From: Bacteroidales bacterium
GTDB taxonomy: Bacteria > Bacteroidota > Bacteroidia > Bacteroidales > Marinilabiliaceae
NCBI GenBank assembly: GCA_004552385.1
Contig: SFOL01000041.1
Location: 1 to 14,357 of the forward strand
Reading direction: 5' to 3'
Length of the DNA: 14,357 nucleotides
The position numbers and the translations under genes were made by a program. A model generated the notes under the pieces. It was given only the letters and a program-made list of their open reading frames with translations. It was not told where the DNA came from and did not search any database. Below are positions 7,109 through 14,349 of the stretch, in pieces. The first letter of the stretch is position 1. Every line of letters starts with the position of its first letter.

Positions 7109-7606
7109 ATGAACAAAATGAAAGTGCCAACAGTCGCGGCTATCGCCGCCATCGCGCTGACCGCATGCGGCAAAGCTGACGGGGGGCTGAGTGGCGAGGC
7201 CATAACACTTGACTCCCTCCTGACCGTGGCGGAAGCCTACGTCGGGGACACGATAACCCTGCGCGGCATAGCCGTTCAAAAAGAGGGCGCGCCGCTCTAC
7301 GTCACCGACAGCGCCAAGACGAACAAGCTGCGCATCGAACGCACGGAAGGTTGCTCCACCGACGAGGTGGTGGAGGGAGACGCCATGTGCGTCAGAGGCA
7401 TCCTGCGCGAGGAGCGGACAACCAAGAACGAAATATTGGCCAAGGAGGCCGAGGCCGACTCGCTGAGGCTTATTGGCGTAATAGCTCCCGAGACCTTCGG
7501 TAAGATAAAAAACCTGATTGCCGCAAAAAAGGCCTACCTCGAGTTCACGGGCCGAGACTACTACTCGGAGTATTACATGGTCGGTACCGAAATTGAGACA
7601 GAGTAG
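7109..7606 (+). CDS. Lipoprotein with an OB-fold-like domain
   Basis: This 165-residue protein has a lipoprotein signal peptide: a hydrophobic stretch followed by LTAC at 17-20, so Cys20 should be lipidated and the mature protein periplasmic, on the inner or outer membrane. Residues about 33-100 resemble a small OB-fold of the tRNA_anti-like kind seen in Bacteroidetes lipoproteins: LLTVAEAYVGDTITLRGIA, then YVTDSAKTNKLRIE, then VEGDAMCVRGILREE, an alternation of beta strands with the usual VGDTITLRG turn. No ligand-binding residues can be named. A second in-frame ATG lies 9 bases downstream and cannot be excluded as the start. It is the first gene of the plus-strand operon, 37 bases before the three-helix membrane protein, and the two may act together. 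The OB-fold call rests on pattern alone. Confidence 0.85.
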   Translation: MNKMKVPTVAAIAAIALTACGKADGGLSGEAITLDSLLTVAEAYVGDTITLRGIAVQKEGAPLYVTDSAKTNKLRIERTEGCSTDEVVEGDAMCVRGILREERTTKNEILAKEAEADSLRLIGVIAPETFGKIKNLIAAKKAYLEFTGRDYYSEYYMVGTEIETE

Positions 7607-7643
7607 CGCACACCCGAAAATCAAGCACGCTTAAAATCCTCAA

Positions 7644-8426
7644 ATGGACAACGAGAAAGTACTTACGGCGGTGGCCGTCATAGCGGTAGTGGCTGTCGTG
7701 GGACGCATCATAATCAACCGCCAGCAGTCAGGCAAAATCAACTGGTTGAAACTTGGCGGCATCCTGGCGCTTGGCGCCATCTTCTCCGTCGTCATGCTGA
7801 CGATTGACTCTTACAGGCTCGCCACATGGGCATCCGGACCCGTCGACACTGCTGAAGACATGCGCAGCGGCCACGTCATAGGTCGCGAGGCGGGCAAAGC
7901 CGTCAGCGTGGCGGAGAGCGTGAACGAAGGCCTGCCCATCTATTTTGCCCTTGAGGCCGACAGCGCCCGCGAGACAGGATATTGGCAACTGAAAGAGGGG
8001 ACGGCATCAGACGCCACCACGCGCGAAGTCCTCGTAAGCCGCGCCGACTCGACAAAGACAGCCATAAAGCGGACCACGAGCAAATTCAGCATCACGCGCC
8101 ACCCTGCCGACGAGGGCGACTACGTGAAGATTTACCGGCTCAGCCTGAGAAACGGCGAGAAAGTCCTGGCCGTCATGACCGACTATGACGCACGCCGAGC
8201 GGGCAAGACGCCAGTCATGACGAGCAAGCCGCTCAGCGGCAAGATGGCAGAGATGGCAGAGAAGGAGCATGGCGTGAGCCAACTGGTATACGTGTCATCG
8301 TACGACTCGGCGTATTACGCCGCCTCGACAGCCCGCAGACTGCTGATGTCAGCCTTAGTGGCACTCGCGGCCACCGCCGCCGCAGGAGGCGTGGCCTTCG
8401 CAATATACAGAAAGACAAGACGATAA
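7644..8426 (+). CDS. Three-helix membrane protein, unknown function
   Basis: I do not recognise a family for this 260-residue protein. It has two N-terminal hydrophobic helices (about 7-25 and 36-54), a polar domain of about 175 residues (55-230) and one C-terminal helix (about 233-255) ending in basic residues (YRKTRR). By the positive-inside rule the C-terminus is cytoplasmic, so the polar domain is probably periplasmic. That domain is rich in charged residues and has no Cys. It contains KIYRLSLRNGEKVLAVMTDYD (split here as KIYRLSLRNGEK and VLAVMTDYD, about 162-182), which looks like paired beta strands, but no enzyme motif is visible. The gene lies between the OB-fold lipoprotein (37 bases) and cmk (16 bases) and shares their direction, so it is probably co-transcribed. 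A partnership with the lipoprotein in the periplasm is inference. Confidence 0.82.
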   Translation: MDNEKVLTAVAVIAVVAVVGRIIINRQQSGKINWLKLGGILALGAIFSVVMLTIDSYRLATWASGPVDTAEDMRSGHVIGREAGKAVSVAESVNEGLPIYFALEADSARETGYWQLKEGTASDATTREVLVSRADSTKTAIKRTTSKFSITRHPADEGDYVKIYRLSLRNGEKVLAVMTDYDARRAGKTPVMTSKPLSGKMAEMAEKEHGVSQLVYVSSYDSAYYAASTARRLLMSALVALAATAAAGGVAFAIYRKTRR

Positions 8427-8442
8427 CAGACATAAAAAAGGA

Positions 8443-9144
8443 GTGAAGAACATAATAATAGCCGTGGACGGCCACTCGTCATGCGGCAAGAGCACGGTGG
8501 CAAAAGCCGTAGCGAGGAAACTCGGCATCGCGTACATTGACACAGGAGCCATGTATCGCGCCGTAACGCTCTACGCCATCCGCCACGGACTGGCCAAAGA
8601 AGGATATATAGATGCCGAGGGGATAGCGGGCGCCCTGAGCGACATGGACATCACATTCTCGTTCGACAAAGAGATGGGGCGCAACACCACATACCTTAAC
8701 GGCGAGAACGTGGAAGACGAGATCCGCGGCATGGCGGTGAGCGGCCTCGTGAGCCCCGTGTCGGCAATACCGGCCGTCAGGGCGAAACTGACGGATTGGC
8801 AGCGCGAGATGGGCCGCAACCAGAGCGTCATAATGGACGGCCGGGACATCGGCACAACGGTGTTTCCCGACGCCGACCTCAAGATATTCATGACGGCGCG
8901 CCCCGAAGTACGCGCCAGGCGCAGATATGACGAGCTGACCGCGAAAGGGCAGGAAGCGAACCTTGCGGAGATACTCCGCAACGTGGAGGAGCGCGACAGG
9001 CAGGACTCGACCCGGGCCGTCTCCCCACTACGCAAGGCGGACGACGCAATAGTCCTGGACAACAGCGACATGACACGCGAAGAGCAGTTCGACTTCGTCA
9101 TCGAACGAGTCAAAGAAATCAAGCAGGCGCACCCTTGCAAGTAG
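8443..9144 (+). CDS. cmk: (d)CMP kinase
   Basis: Cytidylate kinase converts CMP and dCMP to the diphosphates in the cytoplasm, essential for CTP/dCTP supply. The 233-residue protein has a P-loop DGHSSCGKST (9-18), DTGAMYRA (33-40), NGENVEDEIR (86-95), MDGRDIGTTVFPDA (131-144), RRRYDEL (159-165), and RDRQDSTRAVSPLRKADDA from 194, covering the lid and CMP-binding residues. All key positions appear intact. The start is GTG at 8443, chosen because it gives the conserved MKNIIIAVDG lead-in and no ATG is available. AAGGA lies immediately before it, closer than a standard Shine-Dalgarno spacing. The stop overlaps the ispH start by 10 bases, suggesting coupled translation. A cmk-ispH pairing is familiar in Bacteroidetes. 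Confidence 0.97.
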   Translation: MKNIIIAVDGHSSCGKSTVAKAVARKLGIAYIDTGAMYRAVTLYAIRHGLAKEGYIDAEGIAGALSDMDITFSFDKEMGRNTTYLNGENVEDEIRGMAVSGLVSPVSAIPAVRAKLTDWQREMGRNQSVIMDGRDIGTTVFPDADLKIFMTARPEVRARRRYDELTAKGQEANLAEILRNVEERDRQDSTRAVSPLRKADDAIVLDNSDMTREEQFDFVIERVKEIKQAHPCK

Positions 9145-9989
9145 AGATAGACACACACTCGGGCTTCTGCTTCGGCGTGCGCCGAGCCATAGCCACCCTT
9201 GAGTCGCGCCTCGGCTGCGGTGCCGACATATATTGCGTGGGCGACATCGTGCACAACGAGCAAGAGATAGCGCGGCTGCAGGCCAAGGGCCTCAAAGTGA
9301 TAGAGAGCTCCGAGATTGGCAAGCTGCGCGACTGCGAGATACTGTTCCGCGCCCACGGGGAGCCGCCATCAAGCTACGCCACGGCCCACGCCAACGGCCT
9401 GAGTCTGACCGACGCCACATGCCCCGTGGTGCTCAAGCTGCAAGAGAGAATACGTAAGGCCTACGCATCCATGAGCAGCAAGGGCGGGCAAGTGGTCATA
9501 TATGGCAAAAAAGGGCATGCCGAGGTGATAGGCCTGATGGGTCAGACGGAGGGCAACGGAATATTGGTGGAGGACGAGAGCCAAGCCGCGCAAGTGGAAC
9601 CCTCGCGCCCCGTTGAGCTGTTCGCCCAGACCACGAAAAACCCCGACGACTACGCCCGGATAGCCGACATCATAAAGAGACACAACACGGCGGGCGTGAC
9701 GGTCCACGATACCATCTGCCGGCAGATGGCCGCCAGGGCCGAGCAGATGGAGGACTTCGCACGCACACACACGCCCATGGTGTTCGTTGGCGGAGCAAAG
9801 AGCTCCAACTCGAAAGTCCTCTTCGACATATGCCGCGGCATAAACGCCGACAGCCACTTCGTCACGAGCGAGGACGACCTGCGAAACGAGTGGTTCGAGG
9901 GGCGCAAGGGGCCCGTGGGCATAATGGGCGCCACGTCGACTCCGCTGTGGCTGATGGAACGTGTGGCGGAGAAAATCCGCAAAATTTAA
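9135..9989 (+). CDS. ispH: 4-hydroxy-3-methylbut-2-enyl diphosphate reductase
   Basis: IspH (LytB) catalyses the last step of the methylerythritol phosphate pathway, reducing HMBPP to IPP and DMAPP with a [4Fe-4S] cluster. The three cluster Cys are C12 (GFCFGV), C96 (DATCPV) and C195 (TICRQ). Substrate-binding residues are also present: IVHN (38-41), AHGEPP (73-78), GHAE (127-130), QTT (165-167), SSNS (223-226) and GATSTP (265-270). The 284-residue length is typical of the short bacterial form, with no fused S1 domain. The start must be TTG at 9135, because no ATG or GTG gives an N-terminus that includes the first cluster Cys. It overlaps the end of cmk by 10 bases. DUF4834 follows 12 bases later. 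Confidence 0.97.
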   Translation: MQVEIDTHSGFCFGVRRAIATLESRLGCGADIYCVGDIVHNEQEIARLQAKGLKVIESSEIGKLRDCEILFRAHGEPPSSYATAHANGLSLTDATCPVVLKLQERIRKAYASMSSKGGQVVIYGKKGHAEVIGLMGQTEGNGILVEDESQAAQVEPSRPVELFAQTTKNPDDYARIADIIKRHNTAGVTVHDTICRQMAARAEQMEDFARTHTPMVFVGGAKSSNSKVLFDICRGINADSHFVTSEDDLRNEWFEGRKGPVGIMGATSTPLWLMERVAEKIRKI

Positions 9990-10001
9990 ACCATAGAGAC
10001 A

Positions 10002-10337
10002 TTGGAAAAATTTCTTGCCACTATATTCACCATAATCCTGACAATATGGGTTCTTAAATGGGTACTCGTGTTAATAGGCCCATGGCTACTCAAGCTCTTC
10101 GCCAAGCGGCTCATGAAAAAGGCCGGCATGAGCGGCGAGGACATGGGCGGGCAGCCCAAGAGCGGCGGCGGAACAGGCGACAGGGGCAAGGCCGAGACCG
10201 TGAAGAACGGCAAATGGTGGAAAACCGACGAGGTGATCCTGAAACCCAGCCGCAGGCACGGCGAGCGGATAGCCGACATTCTGGGCGGCGAATACATTGA
10301 CTATGAAGAAGTAGAAATCGGAAACCAAAACAAATAA
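10002..10337 (+). CDS. DUF4834-type single-helix membrane protein
   Basis: This 111-residue protein fits the small DUF4834 family of Bacteroidetes, whose function is unknown. It has one or two N-terminal hydrophobic segments (about 5-34), a basic stretch (KLFAKRLMKKAG), a Gly-rich flexible linker (48-62) and a conserved tail, ILGGEYIDYEEVE (93-105). The topology suggests a membrane anchor with a cytoplasmic tail. The start is TTG at 10002, because no in-frame ATG precedes the hydrophobic segment. It is 12 bases after ispH and 22 bases before sppA, within the same operon. No enzyme motif is visible. The family assignment comes from the overall pattern and the GEYIDYEE ending. Confidence 0.8.
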   Translation: MEKFLATIFTIILTIWVLKWVLVLIGPWLLKLFAKRLMKKAGMSGEDMGGQPKSGGGTGDRGKAETVKNGKWWKTDEVILKPSRRHGERIADILGGEYIDYEEVEIGNQNK

Positions 10338-10359
10338 GACAACAAAAAACTCTAAAGCA

Positions 10360-12138
10360 ATGAAGCAGTTTTTCCTGACATTCGCCGCAGTGATACTGGG
10401 CGGATTCGTCCTGCTGGCGATACCGTTCATCATACTGAACGCTTTGGTTACGGTGGCCATGAGCTCGGCCGACACCGAGATCAAAGCCGGCACGTTCCTC
10501 AAGATCGACCTGTCTGACCCCATAAGCGACCGCGACATGGACACGCCGGCGCACAGAGTGCGCGGCTACATGAGCGGCGACAACAGCACAGAGCACGGAC
10601 TCAACACCCTGCGCGACAAGCTGACGCTGGCCGCTGAGGACGAAAACGTGACAGGCCTCATGATTACGGGCACCGACGCGACGGCCAACTTCGCCAACTT
10701 GCGCGACTTGCGCCGCGCCATAGTTGAGTTCAAGACGGCGTGCGGCAAACCCGTATACTACTTCGGAAGCTCAATGGGCAACGGCGCAGCCTATGTGGCA
10801 TCGGCCGCCGACTCCATATTCGTGGCGCCCGAGGGCTCCGTGCTCCTGACAGGATGCACCAGTTCCAAACTCTACTTTAAGAGACTGGCCGACAAATACG
10901 GTCTCGGCTTCGACGTTATCAAACACGGCAAGTACAAGAGCGCTGTCGAGCCCTACTTCCGCGACAGCATGAGCGACGAGGATCGCGAGCAGACCATGCG
11001 ACTCATCACAGTCTTATGGGACGAGATGCGCGACACCATAGCCTCAGCACGCGGCATAGCCCCCGGGGCCATTGACGACTACGTGGACAACCTCAAGGGG
11101 CTGAGCGGCAACGTGGAGGCGGCACAGAAGCTGGGACTCATAGACCGCGGCGCATACTACGATGAGTTCCAAAACACGCTGCGTGCGGCATCGGGCATAA
11201 AAGACGACGAGAATGGCGATATAGTCAACGTCTTCGACTACAAGGCGGACAACGACGCCGAAATGTTGCCGACATCGGGCGTGGACAAAATCGCGGTGGT
11301 ATACGCCTGCGGGCAGATTTATGACGGCAAGTCGGCGGGCGACGACGCCAACATCTATGGCGACGACCTCGCGGCCACACTCCGGGAACTGCGCAAAAAC
11401 TCCGACGTGAAGGCCGTGGTCATGCGCGTCAACTCCCCGGGCGGCTCCGCCTTGGCGTCGGACCTCATCTGGCGCGAGGTTAAGATGCTGAAGGCGGAGA
11501 AGACTGTCGTGGTGTCAATGGGCGGCTACGCGGCCTCCGGCGGATACTACATATCATGCGCCGCCGACCATATCGTGGCAGAGCCGAACACCATCACAGG
11601 CTCGATAGGCGTGTTCGGCATGATCCCCAACGCCGGCAAGCTGGCTGACAACATGGGCGTGTCGTTCGACGTGGTCAGCTCATCAAAGAACCCGATCGTG
11701 ACGGGCATCAAGCCTCTGAGCGAGCCCGTGCTTAACGCTTTGACAAACTCAGTCGAGACGACTTACAACACCTTCGTGAGCCGAGTGAGCGATGGCCGAG
11801 GCTTGAGCTTCGAGGCTGTCGACAGCATTGGCGGCGGCCGCGTATGGGCTGGCGCCGACGCCCTGAGCAATGGCCTGGTGGACCAGCTCGGCAACCTTGA
11901 CGACGCCATCGATTACGCCGTGGAACAATCTTGCGTTGGCGACGACTTCAAGGTCGAGGCGTATCCGAAGCTCGACGACTCCATGACCGCCATAATGAAG
12001 CAAATGGGGCTCTCGGTACGCGCCGGCATCGGCAATGCGCTGCTCGGAGCAGAGTTCAACCAGGTGGAGAAGATGAGGGAGAGACTTAAGACCCCCGAGG
12101 GTCTCGTCTGGGCCGTGTGCGACTTACGCGCCGAGTAA
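10360..12138 (+). CDS. sppA: Signal peptide peptidase SppA, 67K type
   Basis: SppA is a membrane-bound Ser/Lys protease that degrades leftover signal peptides after protein export. At 592 residues this is the long form with two ClpP-like domains. A membrane anchor occupies about 5-33. The first domain ends with the catalytic Lys in YKSAVEPYFRDSMS (K193). The second contains VNSPGGSALASDLIW (357-371) and the nucleophile in MGGYAASGGYYIS (S393). The K193/S393 spacing of 200 residues equals that of E. coli SppA (K209/S409), so the active site looks complete. TITGSIGVFG (411-420) is also typical. It starts with ATG at 10360, 22 bases after the DUF4834 gene, and is the last gene of the plus-strand operon, followed 27 bases later by a strong terminator. 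Confidence 0.96.
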   Translation: MKQFFLTFAAVILGGFVLLAIPFIILNALVTVAMSSADTEIKAGTFLKIDLSDPISDRDMDTPAHRVRGYMSGDNSTEHGLNTLRDKLTLAAEDENVTGLMITGTDATANFANLRDLRRAIVEFKTACGKPVYYFGSSMGNGAAYVASAADSIFVAPEGSVLLTGCTSSKLYFKRLADKYGLGFDVIKHGKYKSAVEPYFRDSMSDEDREQTMRLITVLWDEMRDTIASARGIAPGAIDDYVDNLKGLSGNVEAAQKLGLIDRGAYYDEFQNTLRAASGIKDDENGDIVNVFDYKADNDAEMLPTSGVDKIAVVYACGQIYDGKSAGDDANIYGDDLAATLRELRKNSDVKAVVMRVNSPGGSALASDLIWREVKMLKAEKTVVVSMGGYAASGGYYISCAADHIVAEPNTITGSIGVFGMIPNAGKLADNMGVSFDVVSSSKNPIVTGIKPLSEPVLNALTNSVETTYNTFVSRVSDGRGLSFEAVDSIGGGRVWAGADALSNGLVDQLGNLDDAIDYAVEQSCVGDDFKVEAYPKLDDSMTAIMKQMGLSVRAGIGNALLGAEFNQVEKMRERLKTPEGLVWAVCDLRAE

Positions 12139-12164
12139 CGGACGGAATCGAAATAGACAATTCC

Positions 12165-12222
12165 GCGACTCTTGGAAAGCGGCGGGAGGCCCACCTCCCC
12201 TCTTTCCGAGAGTCGCTTTTTT
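12165..12222 (+). terminator. Rho-independent terminator after sppA
   Basis: GCGACTCTTGGAAAG (12165-12179) pairs with CTTTCCGAGAGTCGC (12202-12216) through 15 base pairs, one a wobble on the plus-strand RNA. A second small hairpin, GGGAGG/CCTCCC, sits in the loop, and six T follow at 12217-12222. No T run exists on the other strand, so it acts in the plus direction. Confidence 0.92.
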
Positions 12223-12647
12223 GTGGCGCATCATGCGCAGCCGAGAAACCTGACCAAAAAGCAAAAGCCGCCCAGGCTGCCGATTCGCCGCAACAGTCGC
12301 ACCACAGACGAAAACTAACGTGGCAAGCCATGACCGACCCGAAAGGAGAAGGCCGAAAACGCGCTCCATTGCAAAGCGCAAACAGTATATAACAGGACAA
12401 AGATGGTGGCAGGCGGAGGATAAGGGCGGAGAATGAGGAGGCGTAGAATGAGGAGGGGGACGTTATACACGAACCACATAATGCGTCATCACACATATTA
12501 CCCCAGAAGAGCGACGCACCACCCTTCTTGGCAAAACAATCAGCCACACAGAAACGCCTAAATGAGAAACAAGTCCTACGCGGCGGAGCCGCATGGAAGA
12601 CGCATCCGAGATGCGAGGGAATAATGCGTTAGCGCAGAAATATAGAC
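12223..12647. other. Gene-free stretch between sppA and tRNA-Asn
   Basis: These 425 bases hold no convincing gene. Open frames here are short, overlap the flanking terminator and lack family features or a plausible start. Visible items are a purine-rich 15-bp tandem repeat (12426-12455) and a small hairpin, GCATC-CGA-GATGC (12602-12614). No TAnnTTTG promoter was noticed. A small RNA cannot be excluded. Confidence 0.55.
12426..12455. repeat. Two copies of a 15-bp tandem repeat
   Basis: GCGGAGAATGAGGAG (12426-12440) and GCGTAGAATGAGGAG (12441-12455) differ at one base. The preceding bases (about 12412-12425, GGCGGAGGATAAGG) look like a degenerate third copy with a one-base shift. It lies in non-coding DNA and its role is unknown. 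Confidence 0.7.
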
Positions 12648-12680
12648 AAAAAAAAGACGCCCAACCAAAGTTGAACGCCT
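12648..12680 (-). terminator. Rho-independent terminator after tRNA-Asn
   Basis: On the minus strand AGGCGTTCAAC pairs with GTTGGGCGTCT around a TTTG loop, 11 pairs including three G-U wobbles, followed by a T run (plus-strand A run 12648-12655). It begins 10 bases after the tRNA 3' end. Confidence 0.85.
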
Positions 12681-12690
12681 CTTCTCCCCG

Positions 12691-12764
12691 CTCACCAAGT
12701 AGGACTTGAACCTACGACCCTCTGATTAACAGTCAGATGCTCTAACCAACTGAGCTATTGGTGA
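12691..12764 (-). tRNA. tRNA-Asn (anticodon GTT)
   Basis: The minus strand folds into a complete 74-base cloverleaf. The acceptor stem is TCACCAA/TTGGTGA, the D arm GCTC/GAGC with loop AGTTGGTTA, the anticodon stem TCTGA/TCAGA with loop CTGTTAA (anticodon GTT), and the T arm GTAGG/CCTAC with loop TTCAAGT. The discriminator base is G. The 3' CCA is not encoded. It has its own promoter and terminator and appears to be a single-gene unit. Confidence 0.97.
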
Positions 12765-12809
12765 ATATTAGGTTTGCTTTATCGGGCTTTAACTTCCCGA
12801 TTGCGAGTG

Positions 12810-12841
12810 CAAAGATATAGCACTTATTCGAGACGTGCAAC
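12810..12841 (-). promoter_or_regulatory. Promoter of tRNA-Asn
   Basis: Minus-strand TATCTTTG (12817-12810) is an exact -7 box, and GTTG (12841-12838) lies 20 bases upstream as a -33 box. Transcription would start near 12803, leaving about 39 bases before the mature tRNA. That leader contains a small hairpin, TCGGG/CCCGA (12782-12800). Confidence 0.75.
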
Positions 12842-12960
12842 AGGGAGCGTCACTTTTTCTCAAAAAAAATGGCATTCGTATATGAAGATAGCGGAAGCCT
12901 ATATTGGGAACGGCGAGGATGGGCGGCTCAGGAGTATTAGTTTACTCATATTAACGTTCG

Positions 12961-12995
12961 TTTGAGCGACACAATCGGTCGCAGTGTTAACTTTG
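12961..12995 (+). promoter_or_regulatory. Promoter of the glycosyltransferase gene, with dyads
   Basis: Plus-strand TAACTTTG (12988-12995) is an exact TAnnTTTG -7 box, and TTTG (12961-12964) lies upstream with a 23-base spacer, slightly longer than usual. Transcription should start near 13002, about 70 bases before the ATG at 13073. Two symmetric sequences overlap it: GCGAC-N7-GTCGC in the spacer (12966-12982) and the 14-bp palindrome AACTTTGCAAAGTT (12989-13002) over the -7 box and start point. Apart from the tRNA promoter, nothing else was seen in the 308-base gap from 12765 to 13072. Confidence 0.62.
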
Positions 12996-13072
12996 CAAAG
13001 TTTGGCGCATAATGCCCGCATGCTGAGAATTTTAAAGATTCACAAAGCTACACTGCAGGAAGAGGCACTACG

Positions 13073-13960
13073 ATGAAGAAATTATCGATTCTCATTCCCA
13101 CATATAATCAGGACTGCGTCCTGCTGGTCGACTCTCTGACAAGTCAGATTGACGAAACCGGCTTGGATGCCGAGATAATAGTTCTTGACGACGGCTCAAG
13201 CGACATGCGCATTCTGGCAGATAATGCAAGCATAGAGCAAGACGCGCACTGCCGTTACATAGTGTCTCCTGTAAATCAGGGCATTGCCATAACGCGCAAC
13301 CGACTTATGGACGAGGCGAGCGGCGACCATCTGCTTTTCATGGACTCGGACACGTGCCCTGCCACAGACGACTTCCTGAAGCGGTATTCCGAGGCCGCCG
13401 ATACGGCCGACGTGGTAGTGGGCGGCCTTAAGTATCGCACGGGCGAGGACAGGACCTCCAACCCCCTTCGGATAAAATATGGCATGAGCAGCGAGTGCAG
13501 AAGCGCAAGAGAGAGGGCGAAAAAGCCATATTCGTCATTCGTGTCGTCATGCTTCATGATAAGCAAGGAAGCGGCCGCGCAGGTCCGATTTGACGAGACA
13601 TTCGACCGCTACGGACACGAAGACACGCTTTTCGGCATATCGCTCCAAAAAGCGGGCGTGAGCATAAAGCACATTGACGCCCCGGTGTATCACGACAACT
13701 CCGACACCGCCGAGCAGTTCCTCTCAAAAGTGCGCATAGCCATACAGAGCCTTAGCATGCACGCCGACAAGCTGCGCGGTCACTCGCGCCTGCTAAGGCT
13801 GTACGACATCATCGACTCGTTCCACATGGCGCGGCCGGTGTACTCCATATTCGGGCATTTCCGCAATATGATGGAGAAGAACCTGACGAGCGCGCACCCG
13901 CTGATGCCCGTGCTGATGCTCTACAAGATATCATACCTCTGCGGCGTGATGAAGCTGTAA
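13073..13960 (+). CDS. Family 2 glycosyltransferase
   Basis: This 295-residue protein has a GT-A fold and probably transfers a sugar from a nucleotide-sugar donor in the cytoplasm, for a surface glycan or glycoprotein. Family signatures are ILIPTYN (6-12), LDDGSSD (38-44), NQGIAITRNRLMDEASG (68-84), the metal-binding DSD within FMDSDTCP (89-96), and GHEDTLFG (181-188), whose ED is the usual catalytic-base region. A His follows in VYHDNS (205-210). There is no clear transmembrane helix, so it is soluble or peripheral. It is a monocistronic unit: its promoter is at 12961-12995 and the inverted repeat at 14007-14041 ends it. No other glycan genes are nearby, so donor, acceptor and pathway cannot be assigned. 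Confidence 0.93.
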   Translation: MKKLSILIPTYNQDCVLLVDSLTSQIDETGLDAEIIVLDDGSSDMRILADNASIEQDAHCRYIVSPVNQGIAITRNRLMDEASGDHLLFMDSDTCPATDDFLKRYSEAADTADVVVGGLKYRTGEDRTSNPLRIKYGMSSECRSARERAKKPYSSFVSSCFMISKEAAAQVRFDETFDRYGHEDTLFGISLQKAGVSIKHIDAPVYHDNSDTAEQFLSKVRIAIQSLSMHADKLRGHSRLLRLYDIIDSFHMARPVYSIFGHFRNMMEKNLTSAHPLMPVLMLYKISYLCGVMKL

Positions 13961-14006
13961 GAGGAGGGAGGGGAAACCGGAAAAAAGAAGTCGTGCATAA
14001 ATAAAT

Positions 14007-14041
14007 ATACGGGGTCGAAGTTGACAACTTCGACCCCGTAT
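14007..14041. terminator. 35-base perfect inverted repeat, probable bidirectional terminator
   Basis: ATACGGGGTCGAAGTTG (14007-14023), a single central A, and its exact reverse complement (14025-14041) form a perfect hairpin between the convergent glycosyltransferase and small hypothetical genes. T-rich sequence follows on both strands (TTAGTTT on plus, ATTTATTTAT on minus) but no uninterrupted T run. That fits a two-way terminator with modest tails. Confidence 0.7.
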
Positions 14042-14064
14042 TAGTTTACCAACGTGATGAGATC

Positions 14065-14349
14065 TTAGACATCTTGCTCTTCACGAGCCATCACCCAAAA
14101 CTCTTCGTTGCTACTTCCCTTGAATGTCTGAACAAGGTGGTAACCTAAGTTTTGACTTAGATAGTTTACCGCATCCATTACAGAATGGAAATGCCTCACA
14201 TTCCCCATCTCGTCTTTCAGATACTGAGACCTTCTGTCCTTTGAACCAAAGAATACGACAGGACCATCATAGCCAGAAAACATAGACGCCTCTCTTCCGG
14301 ATGAAACAACAGACGTGCGAACGGGGCATACGATGGTACAATACCTCAT
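14065..14349 (-). CDS. Small hypothetical protein at window edge
   Basis: I do not recognise a named family for this protein of at least 94 residues. It contains GYDGPVVFFGSKDRRSQYL (about 26-44), then a predicted helix MDAVNYLSQNLGYHLVQTF (about 58-76) and the ending EEFWVMAREEQ. The pattern of a strand, an amphipathic helix and a final strand resembles small soluble Bacteroidales proteins of unknown role. There is no signal peptide or membrane helix. Base composition is visibly lower in GC than in the neighbouring genes, which may mean separate origin. The ATG at 14349 is only 8 bases from the window end and the frame stays open there, so the true start may lie outside. It converges on the glycosyltransferase gene across the 35-base inverted repeat. 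Confidence 0.7.
   Translation of the reverse strand: MRYCTIVCPVRTSVVSSGREASMFSGYDGPVVFFGSKDRRSQYLKDEMGNVRHFHSVMDAVNYLSQNLGYHLVQTFKGSSNEEFWVMAREEQDV

Noticed and set aside
6984..7130. Longer start for the NhaC-type antiporter
   Set aside because: The extension covers both -7 boxes of the divergent promoter region and overlaps the start of the lipoprotein gene.
8571..9356. Minus-strand open frame of 261 codons
   Set aside because: It spans the cmk-ispH junction in antisense, and both of those genes carry complete conserved motifs.
12086..12547. Minus-strand open frame of 153 codons in the gene-free stretch
   Set aside because: It runs through the sppA terminator into the sppA coding end, with low-complexity Ser/Cys/Phe-rich sequence and no promoter or recognisable domain.
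12223..12690. Possible CRISPR array or mobile-element remnant in the gene-free stretch
   Set aside because: There are no regularly spaced repeats with unique spacers, no terminal inverted repeats and no transposase fragment; only one short 15-bp tandem repeat is present.
12774..12965. Plus-strand open frame of 63 codons between tRNA-Asn and the glycosyltransferase
   Set aside because: It overlaps the tRNA promoter on the other strand, has no family features and ends at the glycosyltransferase promoter.
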